From NCBI GenBank assembly GCA_018715285.1, contig DVLW01000109.1, forward strand, positions 1 through 9,427: 9,427 bases of DNA. The letters are read 5' to 3'. Shown here piece by piece: positions 1-5,134 of the stretch. Below the pieces are notes generated by a model, which was not told the origin of the DNA, searched no databases, and worked only from the letters and a program-made list of their open reading frames with translations. The position numbers and the translations under genes are program-made. Numbering within the stretch: the first letter of the stretch is position 1; each line of letters begins with the position of its first letter. This DNA is from Candidatus Faecivivens stercoripullorum. Its GTDB lineage: Bacteria > Bacillota > Clostridia > Oscillospirales > Ruminococcaceae.

Positions 1-341
1 GCAGGAAGCGTTTCGACCATGGTTTTACCTTCACCGGTACGCATTTCAGCGATACGGCCCTGATGGAGGATAATACCACCGAGGATCTGAACGGGATAAT
101 GCTTCATATTGAGGACACGGGAGCTGGCCTCACGGCAGACAGCGAAAGCATCCGGGAGGATAGTATCGAGCGTTTCACCATCGACAAGACGGCCACGGAG
201 GTAATCGGTCTGAGAGCGGAGTTCCTTATCGCTCATAGCCTTATACTTTTCTTCCAATGCGAGGACTTTGTTTTTAATCGGTTCGATACGGCGCAGTTCG
301 CGTTTGGAATACGAACCGAAGATAGATGAGATAATACCCAA
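1..341 (-). CDS. secA: Protein translocase ATPase SecA, N-terminal 113 residues (partial)
   Basis: SecA is the cytosolic ATPase that drives preproteins through the SecYEG channel. Reading the minus strand from a TTG at 341-339 gives 113 residues that continue past the window edge. The start reads (M)GIISSIFGSYSKRELRRI. Near residues 79-113 come the conserved Q-motif segment KHYPVQILGG, then LHQGRIAEMRTGEGKT, which holds the Walker A (GEGKT, residues 103-107) of nucleotide-binding domain 1. The TTG start is chosen because AAAGGAAGG lies at a normal distance upstream and SecA proteins begin only a few residues before this motif; no in-frame ATG lies near. The gene is divergent from the ECF sigma unit. 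Only the first eighth or so of the protein is visible, so SecA1 versus SecA2 cannot be settled, although the match to the housekeeping form is strong. Confidence 0.95.
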   Translation of the reverse strand, partial: MGIISSIFGSYSKRELRRIEPIKNKVLALEEKYKAMSDKELRSQTDYLRGRLVDGETLDTILPDAFAVCREASSRVLNMKHYPVQILGGIILHQGRIAEMRTGEGKTMVETLP

Positions 342-363
342 GAAAGTACCTTCCTTTCGGCAT

Positions 364-423
364 TTCGCCACAAGAAACGGGCGAACACCTTTGGTTATTT
401 GCGCGGAAACAGGTTTTACCGCG
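364..423 (-). other. secA mRNA leader with two hairpins
   Basis: The secA leader holds two inverted repeats. The first pairs CGCGG/CCGCG (419-423 with 402-406) around a 12-nt loop. The second pairs TTCGCC/GGCGAA (380-385 with 364-369) around a 10-nt loop and ends just before the Shine-Dalgarno. No U-tract follows either, so they are not terminators. They could affect translation or mRNA stability; no known secA regulatory element is recognised. Confidence 0.35.
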
Positions 424-435
424 TATTCAGCCTAT

Positions 436-464
436 ATTATACCTGTTTTTCGCCAAAAAAACAA
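436..464 (-). promoter_or_regulatory. secA sigma-A promoter
   Basis: On the minus strand a TTGTTT (-35, 464-459) is followed after 17 bp by a perfect TATAAT (-10, 441-436). The start would lie near 429, which gives a leader of about 88 nt before the TTG start of secA. Confidence 0.75.
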
Positions 465-481
465 CCCCTAAATTGTTAACA

Positions 482-609
482 GGCCCGGTGTCCGGGCTGA
501 CTTGTTCGCGATGGTCGCTCCTGCTGGCAACCTGCGGGTTGCTGCAATCCGCTCGGTCGTAAAAGAAACAGCCTTTGCGAACGCGCCGGGTAGATAGTGC
601 GAGAAAGTA
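482..609 (+). repeat. Structured intergenic repeat, copy 1
   Basis: This is the first of three copies of one repeat (others at 2702-2811 minus and 5858-5963 plus). It has hairpin I, GCCCGG-TGT-CCGGGC (483-497), followed by the shared CTGAC..GTTCGCG stretch. A closing helix pairs GTTCGC (504-509) with GCGAAC (577-582). Inside it lies a shared block (GTCGCTCCTGCT...GCAATCCGCTCG). This copy alone carries an extra apical hairpin there, GCAACC/GGTTGC (527-532 with 537-542). The 3' tail AACAGCC..GCGAACGCGCCGG ..TGCGA is shared by all copies. It lies between the divergent secA and sigma promoters and contains no ORF that looks real. Confidence 0.8.
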
Positions 610-619
610 ATCAAAATAA

Positions 620-649
620 TTGACCAAAAAGCCATCCGAAACGTATACT
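620..649 (+). promoter_or_regulatory. Promoter of the ECF sigma/anti-sigma operon
   Basis: TTGACC (620-625) and TATACT (644-649) are separated by 18 bp and sit just before the sigma gene. The predicted start, about 655-657, falls on the Shine-Dalgarno AAAGGAG (655-661), so the 5' leader would be only about 14 nt. It resembles a housekeeping promoter more than a typical ECF (GAAC/CGT) promoter, so autoregulation is not evident. Confidence 0.6.
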
Positions 650-669
650 AAATGAAAGGAGCTGATGAA

Positions 670-1155
670 ATGAACAAGCCACTTTCGCGACAGCCGGACG
701 AAGTGGAAGAAATGATACGGACATATGGGGACATGCTGTTCAGGACCTGCCTTGTGATGTTGCAGAATCAGCCCGATGCAGAAGATGCCGTACAGGAAAC
801 AGTACTTAAATACATGCTCAAAGCGCCCACATTCAGCAGTCCCGAACATGAAAAATCCTGGCTTTTAAAAGTTGCCGCCAACCATTGCCGGGACATGCTG
901 CGATTCCGTTCACGGCATCCTCAGATTACACTTGACGAGCTTGCAGAATATCTGACTGACCCGGAAAACTGCGGGATACTGGATGCACTGATGACGATAC
1001 CGGAGAAATACCAGATTGTAATGCTGCTGCATTATGTCGAAGGATACCCAACTGATGAAATCGCGCAGATAATCGGCAGAACGCCGTCTGCCGTCAAAAT
1101 GCGGCTGAAAAAAGGACGAAAACTGCTGGAAGAAGCCTATCGAAAGGAGAACTGA
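670..1155 (+). CDS. ECF-family RNA polymerase sigma factor
   Basis: A 161-residue sigma-70 family member with only regions 2 and 4. Region 2 covers about residues 10-85 and includes the hallmark DAEDAVQETVLKY (residues 36-48) and the later SWLLKVAANHCRDMLR, which corresponds to the -10 recognition helix. Region 4 covers about 103-155, with IPEKYQIVMLLHYVEGYPTDEIAQIIG followed by the recognition helix RTPSAVKMRLKKGRKLL. It would direct RNA polymerase to a small regulon in response to an envelope signal. The ATG at 670 is preferred to one at 652 because AAAGGAG at 655-661 lies 8 nt before it. The next gene starts 4 nt after the stop and uses a Shine-Dalgarno inside this gene, so the two are co-translated. 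The ECF subgroup and regulon are unknown. Confidence 0.92.
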   Translation: MNKPLSRQPDEVEEMIRTYGDMLFRTCLVMLQNQPDAEDAVQETVLKYMLKAPTFSSPEHEKSWLLKVAANHCRDMLRFRSRHPQITLDELAEYLTDPENCGILDALMTIPEKYQIVMLLHYVEGYPTDEIAQIIGRTPSAVKMRLKKGRKLLEEAYRKEN

Positions 1156-1159
1156 CTGT

Positions 1160-2230
1160 ATGGAATACAACCGCCTGAAAACCGCTGTAACCGATATCCG
1201 GATGCCGGAAGATATGCAAACCCGTATCCTGAACAATGTGCAGATTCAATCCCGGCGAAAATTCCCAATCCGTACAGGTTTCTGGAAACGTCCGGCGGTA
1301 ATCATCGTTGAAGCCGCGCTGTTTATCGGACTTGCCATTCCGGTATGTGTTGGCGCTTCGGAAACAATCAGCCAGATCATGCACCGTGTTTCGCCGTCGA
1401 TAGCACGTTTTTTCCAGCTGGTACAGGAAAGCTGTACCGACAATGATATCAAGATGGAAGTCATTTCGTCGCATATCGACGGAGACACCGTCAGTTTTTA
1501 TATCACGATGCAGGACCTGACCGGCGGCCGGATTGACGGAACCATTGATTTAAACGACAGTTACTTTATCGACGTTCCCTATGATACATCCGCCTATTGT
1601 CAGCCGCTCGGGTACGATACAGAGACATCCACCGCAACTTTTATGGTCAACCTGACCCGGATGGACGGAAAGCCGATCACCGACAGGAAAGTAACGTTTA
1701 CCGTCACCGAATTTCTGAGCAGAAAAACCACCTATGACGGCATCGAGATACCTGTTGATTTAACCACCATCCCGACATCACCCGAAACCCAGCTTGTCCA
1801 CTATACCGGTGCCGGCGGAATGGGCGCAAAGGATGCTGTGCATCATGACAAGATGATTGAAGCGCTGGTACCGGATTCACCCGACCCAGACTTCCCGGTA
1901 TCAGGAATTGACCTGACCGGAATCGGTTTTGTGGATGGAACACTGCACATCCAGACCAGAGTGACAGACCCGCTCAGCAATGGTAATCACGGCTATTTTT
2001 ACCTGATTGACGGTGACGGCAGCCAGATCAATTACGACGCGAGCTACACTTTTCAGCAGGATACTGCCGGTGTCCGCACCGATTACACCGACCATCTGTT
2101 CAACGTCACGCCGGAGCAGCTGGTGAACTGTAAGTTATATGGGAATTTCTATACAGCCGCACTTTTAACACGCGGATACTGGAGCGTCACCTTTAATCTT
2201 GAAACCGAACAATCACAAAATAATTCCTGA
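1160..2230 (+). CDS. Membrane-anchored anti-sigma factor with large extracytoplasmic domain (DUF4179-like)
   Basis: A 356-residue protein expected to hold the upstream ECF sigma at the membrane. Residues 1-45 are a short basic cytoplasmic segment with an IRMPEDMQTRIL motif of the sort seen at the N-terminus of Clostridia anti-sigma proteins. Residues 46-66 form one hydrophobic transmembrane helix (PAVIIVEAALFIGLAIPVCV). The remaining 290 residues are predicted to be outside and rich in beta strands (SFYITMQDLTGGRIDG, ATFMVNLTRMDGKPI, VTFTVTEF, DGTLHIQTRV), as in DUF4179/DUF5643-type ectodomains. There is no classical zinc-binding HxxxCxxC motif. ATG at 1160 is preceded by AAAGGAG at 1143-1149. 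Its placement after the sigma gene and its topology support the role; the domain assignment is from memory of the family, not a search. Confidence 0.75.
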   Translation: MEYNRLKTAVTDIRMPEDMQTRILNNVQIQSRRKFPIRTGFWKRPAVIIVEAALFIGLAIPVCVGASETISQIMHRVSPSIARFFQLVQESCTDNDIKMEVISSHIDGDTVSFYITMQDLTGGRIDGTIDLNDSYFIDVPYDTSAYCQPLGYDTETSTATFMVNLTRMDGKPITDRKVTFTVTEFLSRKTTYDGIEIPVDLTTIPTSPETQLVHYTGAGGMGAKDAVHHDKMIEALVPDSPDPDFPVSGIDLTGIGFVDGTLHIQTRVTDPLSNGNHGYFYLIDGDGSQINYDASYTFQQDTAGVRTDYTDHLFNVTPEQLVNCKLYGNFYTAALLTRGYWSVTFNLETEQSQNNS

Positions 2231-2236
2231 CACAAA

Positions 2237-2270
2237 GACCCGCAGCAAAGGTACTTCCCTGCTGCGGGTC
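2237..2270. terminator. Bidirectional hairpin terminator between convergent genes
   Basis: A perfect 10-bp stem GACCCGCAGC (2237-2246)/GCTGCGGGTC (2261-2270) with a 14-nt loop lies between the stops of the anti-sigma gene (plus) and the XRE gene (minus). The plus strand continues AAAATCATTTTATA and the minus strand TTTGTGT, so the U-tracts are weak, but the position between converging genes makes a shared terminator likely. Confidence 0.75.
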
Positions 2271-2274
2271 AAAA

Positions 2275-2640
2275 TCATTTTATATCCTGCTGCGAATCCA
2301 TCGCGGCGAGAAGTGCATCCAAGACTTTTTGCACCGCGTCAAACTGTTTACCCGGCAGACGCTGCAATCTTTCCGTCAACAGCTGGACAGCCAGTGCGCG
2401 GTCATCGTCTTCAGCCCGTTCACAGCCAAACAACACGCTGTCAGCAGTTACCGACAACGCATCACACAGCTTGACCAATACCGGCAGCGACAGTCCAGCA
2501 ACACCGCGTTCAATCGCAGAAAGGTGCTTGTCGCCCAAATCCAAAATCTCCGCCAGCTGTTCCTGTGTCATTCCGGCCTGTTCCCGAATCAGCTTTACAT
2601 TCCGGCCAACCGCCAGATTAAGCGGCTTTTTTTCTCTCAC
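2275..2640 (-). CDS. XRE-family helix-turn-helix transcriptional regulator
   Basis: A 121-residue protein with a Cro/C1-type DNA-binding domain at about residues 11-72: VGRNVKLIREQAGMTQEQLAEIL, then the turn and recognition helix DLGDKHLSAIERGVAGLSLPVLVKLCDAL. The C-terminal 45 residues (residues 75-121) are polar and probably helical (ALAVQLLTERLQRLPGKQFDAVQKVLDALLAAM), likely for dimerisation. No ATG is available; GTG at 2640 is chosen because AAAGGTGG sits 8 nt upstream, while the longer frame from 2667 has no such site. The target is unknown. It lies in the same direction as the thioesterase, 139 nt downstream, with repeat copy 2 in the gap. No good promoter of its own was found, so read-through is possible. 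Confidence 0.85.
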   Translation of the reverse strand: MREKKPLNLAVGRNVKLIREQAGMTQEQLAEILDLGDKHLSAIERGVAGLSLPVLVKLCDALSVTADSVLFGCERAEDDDRALAVQLLTERLQRLPGKQFDAVQKVLDALLAAMDSQQDIK

Positions 2641-2701
2641 AGCAACAACCACCTTTATTACACACACGAAACGAAATCAAAAAAGCATGAAACCCTGTAA
2701 A

Positions 2702-2811
2702 AGATTTTCGCAGAATCAATCCGGCGCGTTCGCTCAGGCTGTTTTACTCACCATCGAGCGGATTGCGAAGCAGGAGCGATCATCGCGAAACAGGCAGCGG
2801 CGGCTCGCCGT
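2702..2811 (-). repeat. Structured intergenic repeat, copy 2 (overlaps the 3' end of the thioesterase gene)
   Basis: On the minus strand this copy begins with hairpin I, CGGCG-AGC-CGCCG (2810-2798), followed by CTGCC and TTTCGCGATGATCG. The closing helix pairs TTCGC (2789-2785) with GCGAA (2733-2729). The inner block GATCGCTCCTGCTTCGCAATCCGCTCG and tail AACAGCCTGAGCGAACGCGCCGG match copies 1 and 3 almost base for base. The first 29 or so bases are coding, being the last codons and stop of the thioesterase. Confidence 0.8.
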
Positions 2812-3217
2812 CAGGTCTGAGTGCACTCAGATGTGCGCCGGTCGTAGAAACGACGGCAACAAGCGTATCGGTATCATCGTAAATCGCGATTTCATAAAAA
2901 CATGTGCGCCGTCCATCTTTGAGCAGATGGGTTTCAGCAGTCAGGGTATTCCCCTGCGGGACACCAAGGTAGCTGATCTGAGAGACAGCGGTAACAGTCG
3001 GCGTCTGGTCAAAGTTTGATGCGACGGCAAAGGCGAAGTCTGCCAGCGTATAATAGACGCCGCCCATAATCCGGCCGGATGCATTCATATGACGTTCATC
3101 CAGTTTCAGACGGCATTTAGCGTAATGGTCACCGACGGCGATAATTTCAGCGCCGGTCGTTTTAGAAGCGAACTGGTCTTTTTCAAAGAAAGCCTTAGCA
3201 CGTTCAAGGTCGGTCAT
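2780..3217 (-). CDS. PaaI-like hotdog-fold thioesterase
   Basis: A 145-residue single hotdog-domain protein, probably hydrolysing an acyl-CoA. The family signature N-x-x-G-x-x-H-G-G...D appears as NASGRIMGGVYYTLADFAFA (residues 45-64). N45, G52-G53 and the acidic catalytic-type D60 are kept, but the usual histidine is Met51. Downstream strands VTAVSQISYLGVPQGNTLTAETHLLKDGRRTCFYEIAIYDD and DTLVAVVSTTGAHL follow the hotdog pattern. ATG at 3217 has GGAAAGGAAG at normal spacing; an in-frame TTG at 3223 is too close to it. The last residues, from about D136 on (DGEPPLPVSR), are encoded by repeat copy 2 and lie beyond the fold. The substrate is unknown; the missing histidine makes normal activity uncertain. 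Confidence 0.85.
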   Translation of the reverse strand: MTDLERAKAFFEKDQFASKTTGAEIIAVGDHYAKCRLKLDERHMNASGRIMGGVYYTLADFAFAVASNFDQTPTVTAVSQISYLGVPQGNTLTAETHLLKDGRRTCFYEIAIYDDTDTLVAVVSTTGAHLSALRPDGEPPLPVSR

Positions 3218-3238
3218 AGACAACTTCCTTTCCGATAT

Positions 3239-3285
3239 ATTATATCTGTTATGCTTGAAATGACAACTATATAAATATTATACCA
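3239..3285 (-). promoter_or_regulatory. Tandem promoters for the thioesterase gene
   Basis: On the minus strand, TTGTCA (3266-3261) and TATAAT (3244-3239) are 16 bp apart, directly before the thioesterase Shine-Dalgarno. A second, upstream extended -10, TGGTATAAT, lies at 3285-3277 with no clear -35. The first is the better candidate. Confidence 0.65.
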
Positions 3286-3332
3286 CGATTTTGACCAGAA
3301 GGTAATGGAAAACAGAAAAGTTCACATCTTTC

Positions 3333-3341
3333 TGGTATAAT
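3333..3341 (+). promoter_or_regulatory. Extended -10 promoter for the DUF3795 gene
   Basis: TGGTATAAT is a perfect extended -10 (TG at 3333-3334, TATAAT at 3336-3341). No good -35 exists 17 bp upstream, which is usual for extended -10 promoters. It lies 38 bp before the ATG at 3380. Confidence 0.6.
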
Positions 3342-3379
3342 TTTGCTATCAAAAACCCGACGAAACGGAGGAAATTGAC

Positions 3380-3829
3380 ATGTGTACATCCAACTGCTCC
3401 ATCTGCGGTGCTGACTGCAACAGCTGTACTTTCCGGACAAACTGTGCCGGATGTGCTGCATCTGACGGGAAACCATTCGGTGAAAAATGCCTGGTTGCGG
3501 CATACTGCCAGAAAGGTGAAAACGCCTATTCTCAGCTGCAAGAACGGCTGATTGCCGCCTATAATGCGCTGAATATTCCGGACATGGCACCGGTAACTGA
3601 ACTGCATCCGCTGCCCGGTTCGTTTATCAATCTGCGCTGTCCGCTGCCGAACGGTCAGACGGTACAGTTTTGGGATGACCGGAAGATTTACCTTGGCAAC
3701 CAGCTATGCAAAAAAGATGGAGGCGGCCGCTGTTACGGACTGGCCGCAGACGACCATTATCTGATGGTGAGCGAATACGGCGATATGGGAAGTGACCCGG
3801 AAATCGTTGTATTCAAGCGCTGGAATTAA
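3380..3829 (+). CDS. Cysteine-rich DUF3795-type protein
   Basis: A 149-residue protein of unknown function. Its N-terminal 43 residues hold nine cysteines (2, 6, 9, 13, 16, 22, 25, 37, 43) in CxxC-type pairs (CSICG, CNSC, CAGC), a layout seen in DUF3795 proteins and suggesting a bound metal, probably zinc or an iron-sulfur cluster. The rest (residues 45-149) is a mixed alpha/beta region with no recognised motif (LRCPLPNGQTVQFWDDRKIYLG, HYLMVSEYGDMGSDPEIVVFKRW). There is no signal peptide or membrane segment. GGAGG at 3367-3371 fits the ATG at 3380. The next gene, a nucleotidyltransferase, starts 19 nt after the stop, so the two form an operon. Family assignment rests on the cysteine pattern alone. 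Confidence 0.7.
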   Translation: MCTSNCSICGADCNSCTFRTNCAGCAASDGKPFGEKCLVAAYCQKGENAYSQLQERLIAAYNALNIPDMAPVTELHPLPGSFINLRCPLPNGQTVQFWDDRKIYLGNQLCKKDGGGRCYGLAADDHYLMVSEYGDMGSDPEIVVFKRWN

Positions 3830-3848
3830 GACGGGAGAAGATACAGCC

Positions 3849-4238
3849 ATGCTGACCGAATTTATTGAAAAACTCAGACAGTTTACCCTCAGCGACCCGG
3901 ATATACTCACCACCCTGATTGTCGGCTCCTGCGCCAGAGGAACCAACACCCCAAGTTCTGACGTAGACGTCGTAATTATCACCAATAATAAACCCGGTAT
4001 GGTCGCCGACCAGCGTTTCACCGAACAGTTCGGCACCGTGTCCCGCAGTCAGACCGAATATTACGGTGCCTGTACATCGGTGCGTGTATGGTACGATAAC
4101 GGGCTGGAAGTCGAGTTCGGGCTGGTGGAGCCGTCATGGATGGACAGGCCGCTGGATGCCGGAACCCACCGGGTACTGAGCGACGGATATAAAATTATCG
4201 AAGACAAAGGGACGCTCTTTCAAAATTTGAAACTGTAA
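3849..4238 (+). CDS. Minimal nucleotidyltransferase-domain protein (polymerase beta superfamily)
   Basis: A 129-residue protein with the signature GSCARGTNTPSSDVDVVI: G26-S27 and the two metal-binding aspartates D38 and D40. The third carboxylate is probably E89 in LEVEFGLV. Such domains transfer an NMP to a small molecule, protein or tRNA; they include aminoglycoside adenylyltransferases and MNT-type antitoxins. This one lacks a C-terminal helical domain, and no HEPN partner gene is adjacent, so neither resistance nor toxin-antitoxin function can be claimed. ATG at 3849 is preferred to an upstream frame start at 3792 that overlaps the previous gene; the site GGGAG (3833-3837) has an 11-nt spacer. 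It is co-transcribed with the DUF3795 gene. No terminator follows; the next promoter overlaps its stop codon. Confidence 0.8.
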   Translation: MLTEFIEKLRQFTLSDPDILTTLIVGSCARGTNTPSSDVDVVIITNNKPGMVADQRFTEQFGTVSRSQTEYYGACTSVRVWYDNGLEVEFGLVEPSWMDRPLDAGTHRVLSDGYKIIEDKGTLFQNLKL

Positions 4239-4268
4239 TGACAAAGTAAAAGTTTTTTCCTTTATAAA
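4238..4268 (+). promoter_or_regulatory. Promoter for the 6S-like RNA
   Basis: ATGACA (4238-4243, five of six matches to TTGACA) overlaps the stop codon of the preceding gene and is followed after 19 bp by TATAAA (4263-4268), or after 18 bp by TTATAA. Transcription would start near 4271-4275, exactly where the long closing stem of the RNA begins. Confidence 0.5.
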
Positions 4269-4270
4269 TA

Positions 4271-4484
4271 GAGGACGTGTTCCAGCCCTGAAGGTAAAAG
4301 GCTGTAAGTTTTGGTTGCTTTTTACAGAAAAAATACCGAAAATCCGCCATTCCTGACAGACAGCTTTGTAAAATATCTGTATTGCAAAAATTGTCGCTGT
4401 CATGTAGAATAAAGGTAGATCATCTGTTGTCTTGGCAAGGACGCTGTTAAAAGTGTTCTGGCGCCGGCTGGGAAATGTGTCCCC
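4271..4484 (+). ncRNA. ssrS: Putative 6S RNA upstream of purE
   Basis: 6S RNA binds the housekeeping RNA polymerase by imitating an open promoter: a long hairpin interrupted by a large central bubble. This stretch folds that way. The two ends pair over 15 bp with two single-base bulges: GGACGTGTT-CC-AGCC (4273-4287) with GGCT-GG-AATGTGTCC (4466-4482). A terminal arm pairs 4342-4371 with 4382-4420 (ATC/GAT, CC/GG, ATTC/GAAT, TGACAG/CTGTCA, ACA/TGT, TTTGTAA/TTGCAAA) around a 10-nt loop. Between them lies the bubble (about 4288-4341 and 4421-4465). Its 3' side carries a small hairpin, GTCTTGGCAAGGAC, as known 6S RNAs do, and its 5' side begins CCCTGA, like the E. coli RNA. The size, about 214 nt, is slightly above normal. 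Linkage of 6S to purine genes is known, for example purK in cyanobacteria. Not checked with a covariance model. Confidence 0.6.
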
Positions 4485-4538
4485 GCCTGAGGGGACTGTA
4501 CAGCCGCGAACTTTTTTAAAAGAAGTTTGCGGCTTTTT
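4465..4538 (+). terminator. Intrinsic terminator/attenuator before purE, with candidate antiterminator
   Basis: GCCGCGAACTT (4503-4513) pairs with AAGTTTGCGGC (4523-4533) over 11 bp with one G-U pair, followed by TTTTT (4534-4538): a strong intrinsic terminator 44 nt before purE. CGGCTG (4465-4470) can instead pair with CAGCCG (4501-4506), taking away the terminator's 5' arm and enclosing a GTCCCC/GGGGAC hairpin (4479-4496). CGGCTG is also part of the 3' strand of the 6S closing stem, so the 6S fold and the antiterminator exclude each other. Confidence 0.75.
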
Positions 4539-4581
4539 ATATTTGCCGGTGTCTGCCCGACCAAATCGAAAGGATGTTATT

Positions 4582-5079
4582 ATGAAAAAAGTTGCCGTAA
4601 TCATGGGAAGCGATTCCGACTGGGGCGTTGTCAGCAAGGCTGTCAAAACCCTCAAGGAATATGGTGTCCCCGTTGAGGCACATGTCTGCTCTGCTCACCG
4701 CACCCCTGCCGCTGCTGCCGCGTTCGCGTCCAGTGCTAAGGAAAACGGTTTCGGCGTGATTATCGCCGCTGCCGGAATGGCTGCACACCTTGCCGGTGTA
4801 CTGGCTGCACATACGACGCTGCCGGTTATTGGTATTCCGATCGGGTCTGCGGGTCTTGGCGGAATGGACGCGCTGCTTGCAACGGTTCAGATGCCTTCGG
4901 GTATTCCGGTTGCAACGGTCGCAGTCAATGGTGCCGCAAACGCCGCTTTCCTTGCAATTCAGATGCTGGCGCTGTCGGATGACGAACTCGCCGCCAAACT
5001 GGAAGCAAACAAGCAGAAGATGGCTGATGGCGTAGCAGAAAAAGACGCGAAAATCGCGGCTGAAGCTGCCGAGCTGTAA
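4582..5079 (+). CDS. purE: N5-carboxyaminoimidazole ribonucleotide mutase PurE (class I)
   Basis: A 165-residue cytosolic enzyme of purine synthesis that converts N5-CAIR to CAIR (class I), the step before PurC. The N-terminus MKKVAVIMGSDSDWG holds the phosphate-binding GSDSD (9-13). SAHRTP (37-42) contains the catalytic histidine H39. AAAGMAAHLAGVLAA and GIPI...GLGGMDALLATVQMPSGIPVATVAV are the remaining conserved blocks, and the length is normal. ATG at 4582 is chosen because AAAGGA lies 7 nt upstream and the family begins here; the longer frame upstream runs through the terminator. No purK, the usual partner for class I, is in the window. Expression must either read through the terminator at 4503-4538 or start in the short gap after it, where no promoter was seen. 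Confidence 0.97.
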   Translation: MKKVAVIMGSDSDWGVVSKAVKTLKEYGVPVEAHVCSAHRTPAAAAAFASSAKENGFGVIIAAAGMAAHLAGVLAAHTTLPVIGIPIGSAGLGGMDALLATVQMPSGIPVATVAVNGAANAAFLAIQMLALSDDELAAKLEANKQKMADGVAEKDAKIAAEAAEL

Positions 5080-5134
5080 AAATCATCTGCCGGTAACAAA
5101 CTCATAAAAAATCTTGAAAGGATGTTTGATTGAT

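Noticed and set aside
2471..3019. Plus-strand open frame of 182 codons across XRE, repeat and thioesterase.
   Set aside because: It crosses two genes and a repeat on the opposite strand and has no Shine-Dalgarno or recognisable domain.
3849..4238. Nucleotidyltransferase as an antibiotic-resistance adenylyltransferase.
   Set aside because: Only the minimal catalytic domain is present; the C-terminal drug-binding domain is missing and the context gives no sign of a resistance element.
4382..4410. Promoter TTGCAA-17 bp-TAGAAT upstream of purE.
   Set aside because: It looks good as a promoter, but both elements lie in paired strands of the proposed 6S terminal arm, and any transcript from it would still meet the terminator at 4503-4538. 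It is kept only as a possible second start for purE.
4417..4541. purE leader as a ZTP, THF, PRPP or guanine riboswitch.
   Set aside because: Fragments such as CTGGCG and CCGCCTG recall the ZTP (pfl) motif, and GTAGAT with GTTAA recalls the THF motif. The spacing and the remaining conserved parts are missing, and the 3' strand is better explained by the 6S-like closing stem.
4574..4585. Tiny frames ATG..TGA right after the Shine-Dalgarno of purE (4574) and purC (5122).
   Set aside because: They arise because the binding site AAAGGA is followed by TG. The spacing is too short for initiation and the sequences are not shared in a meaningful way.
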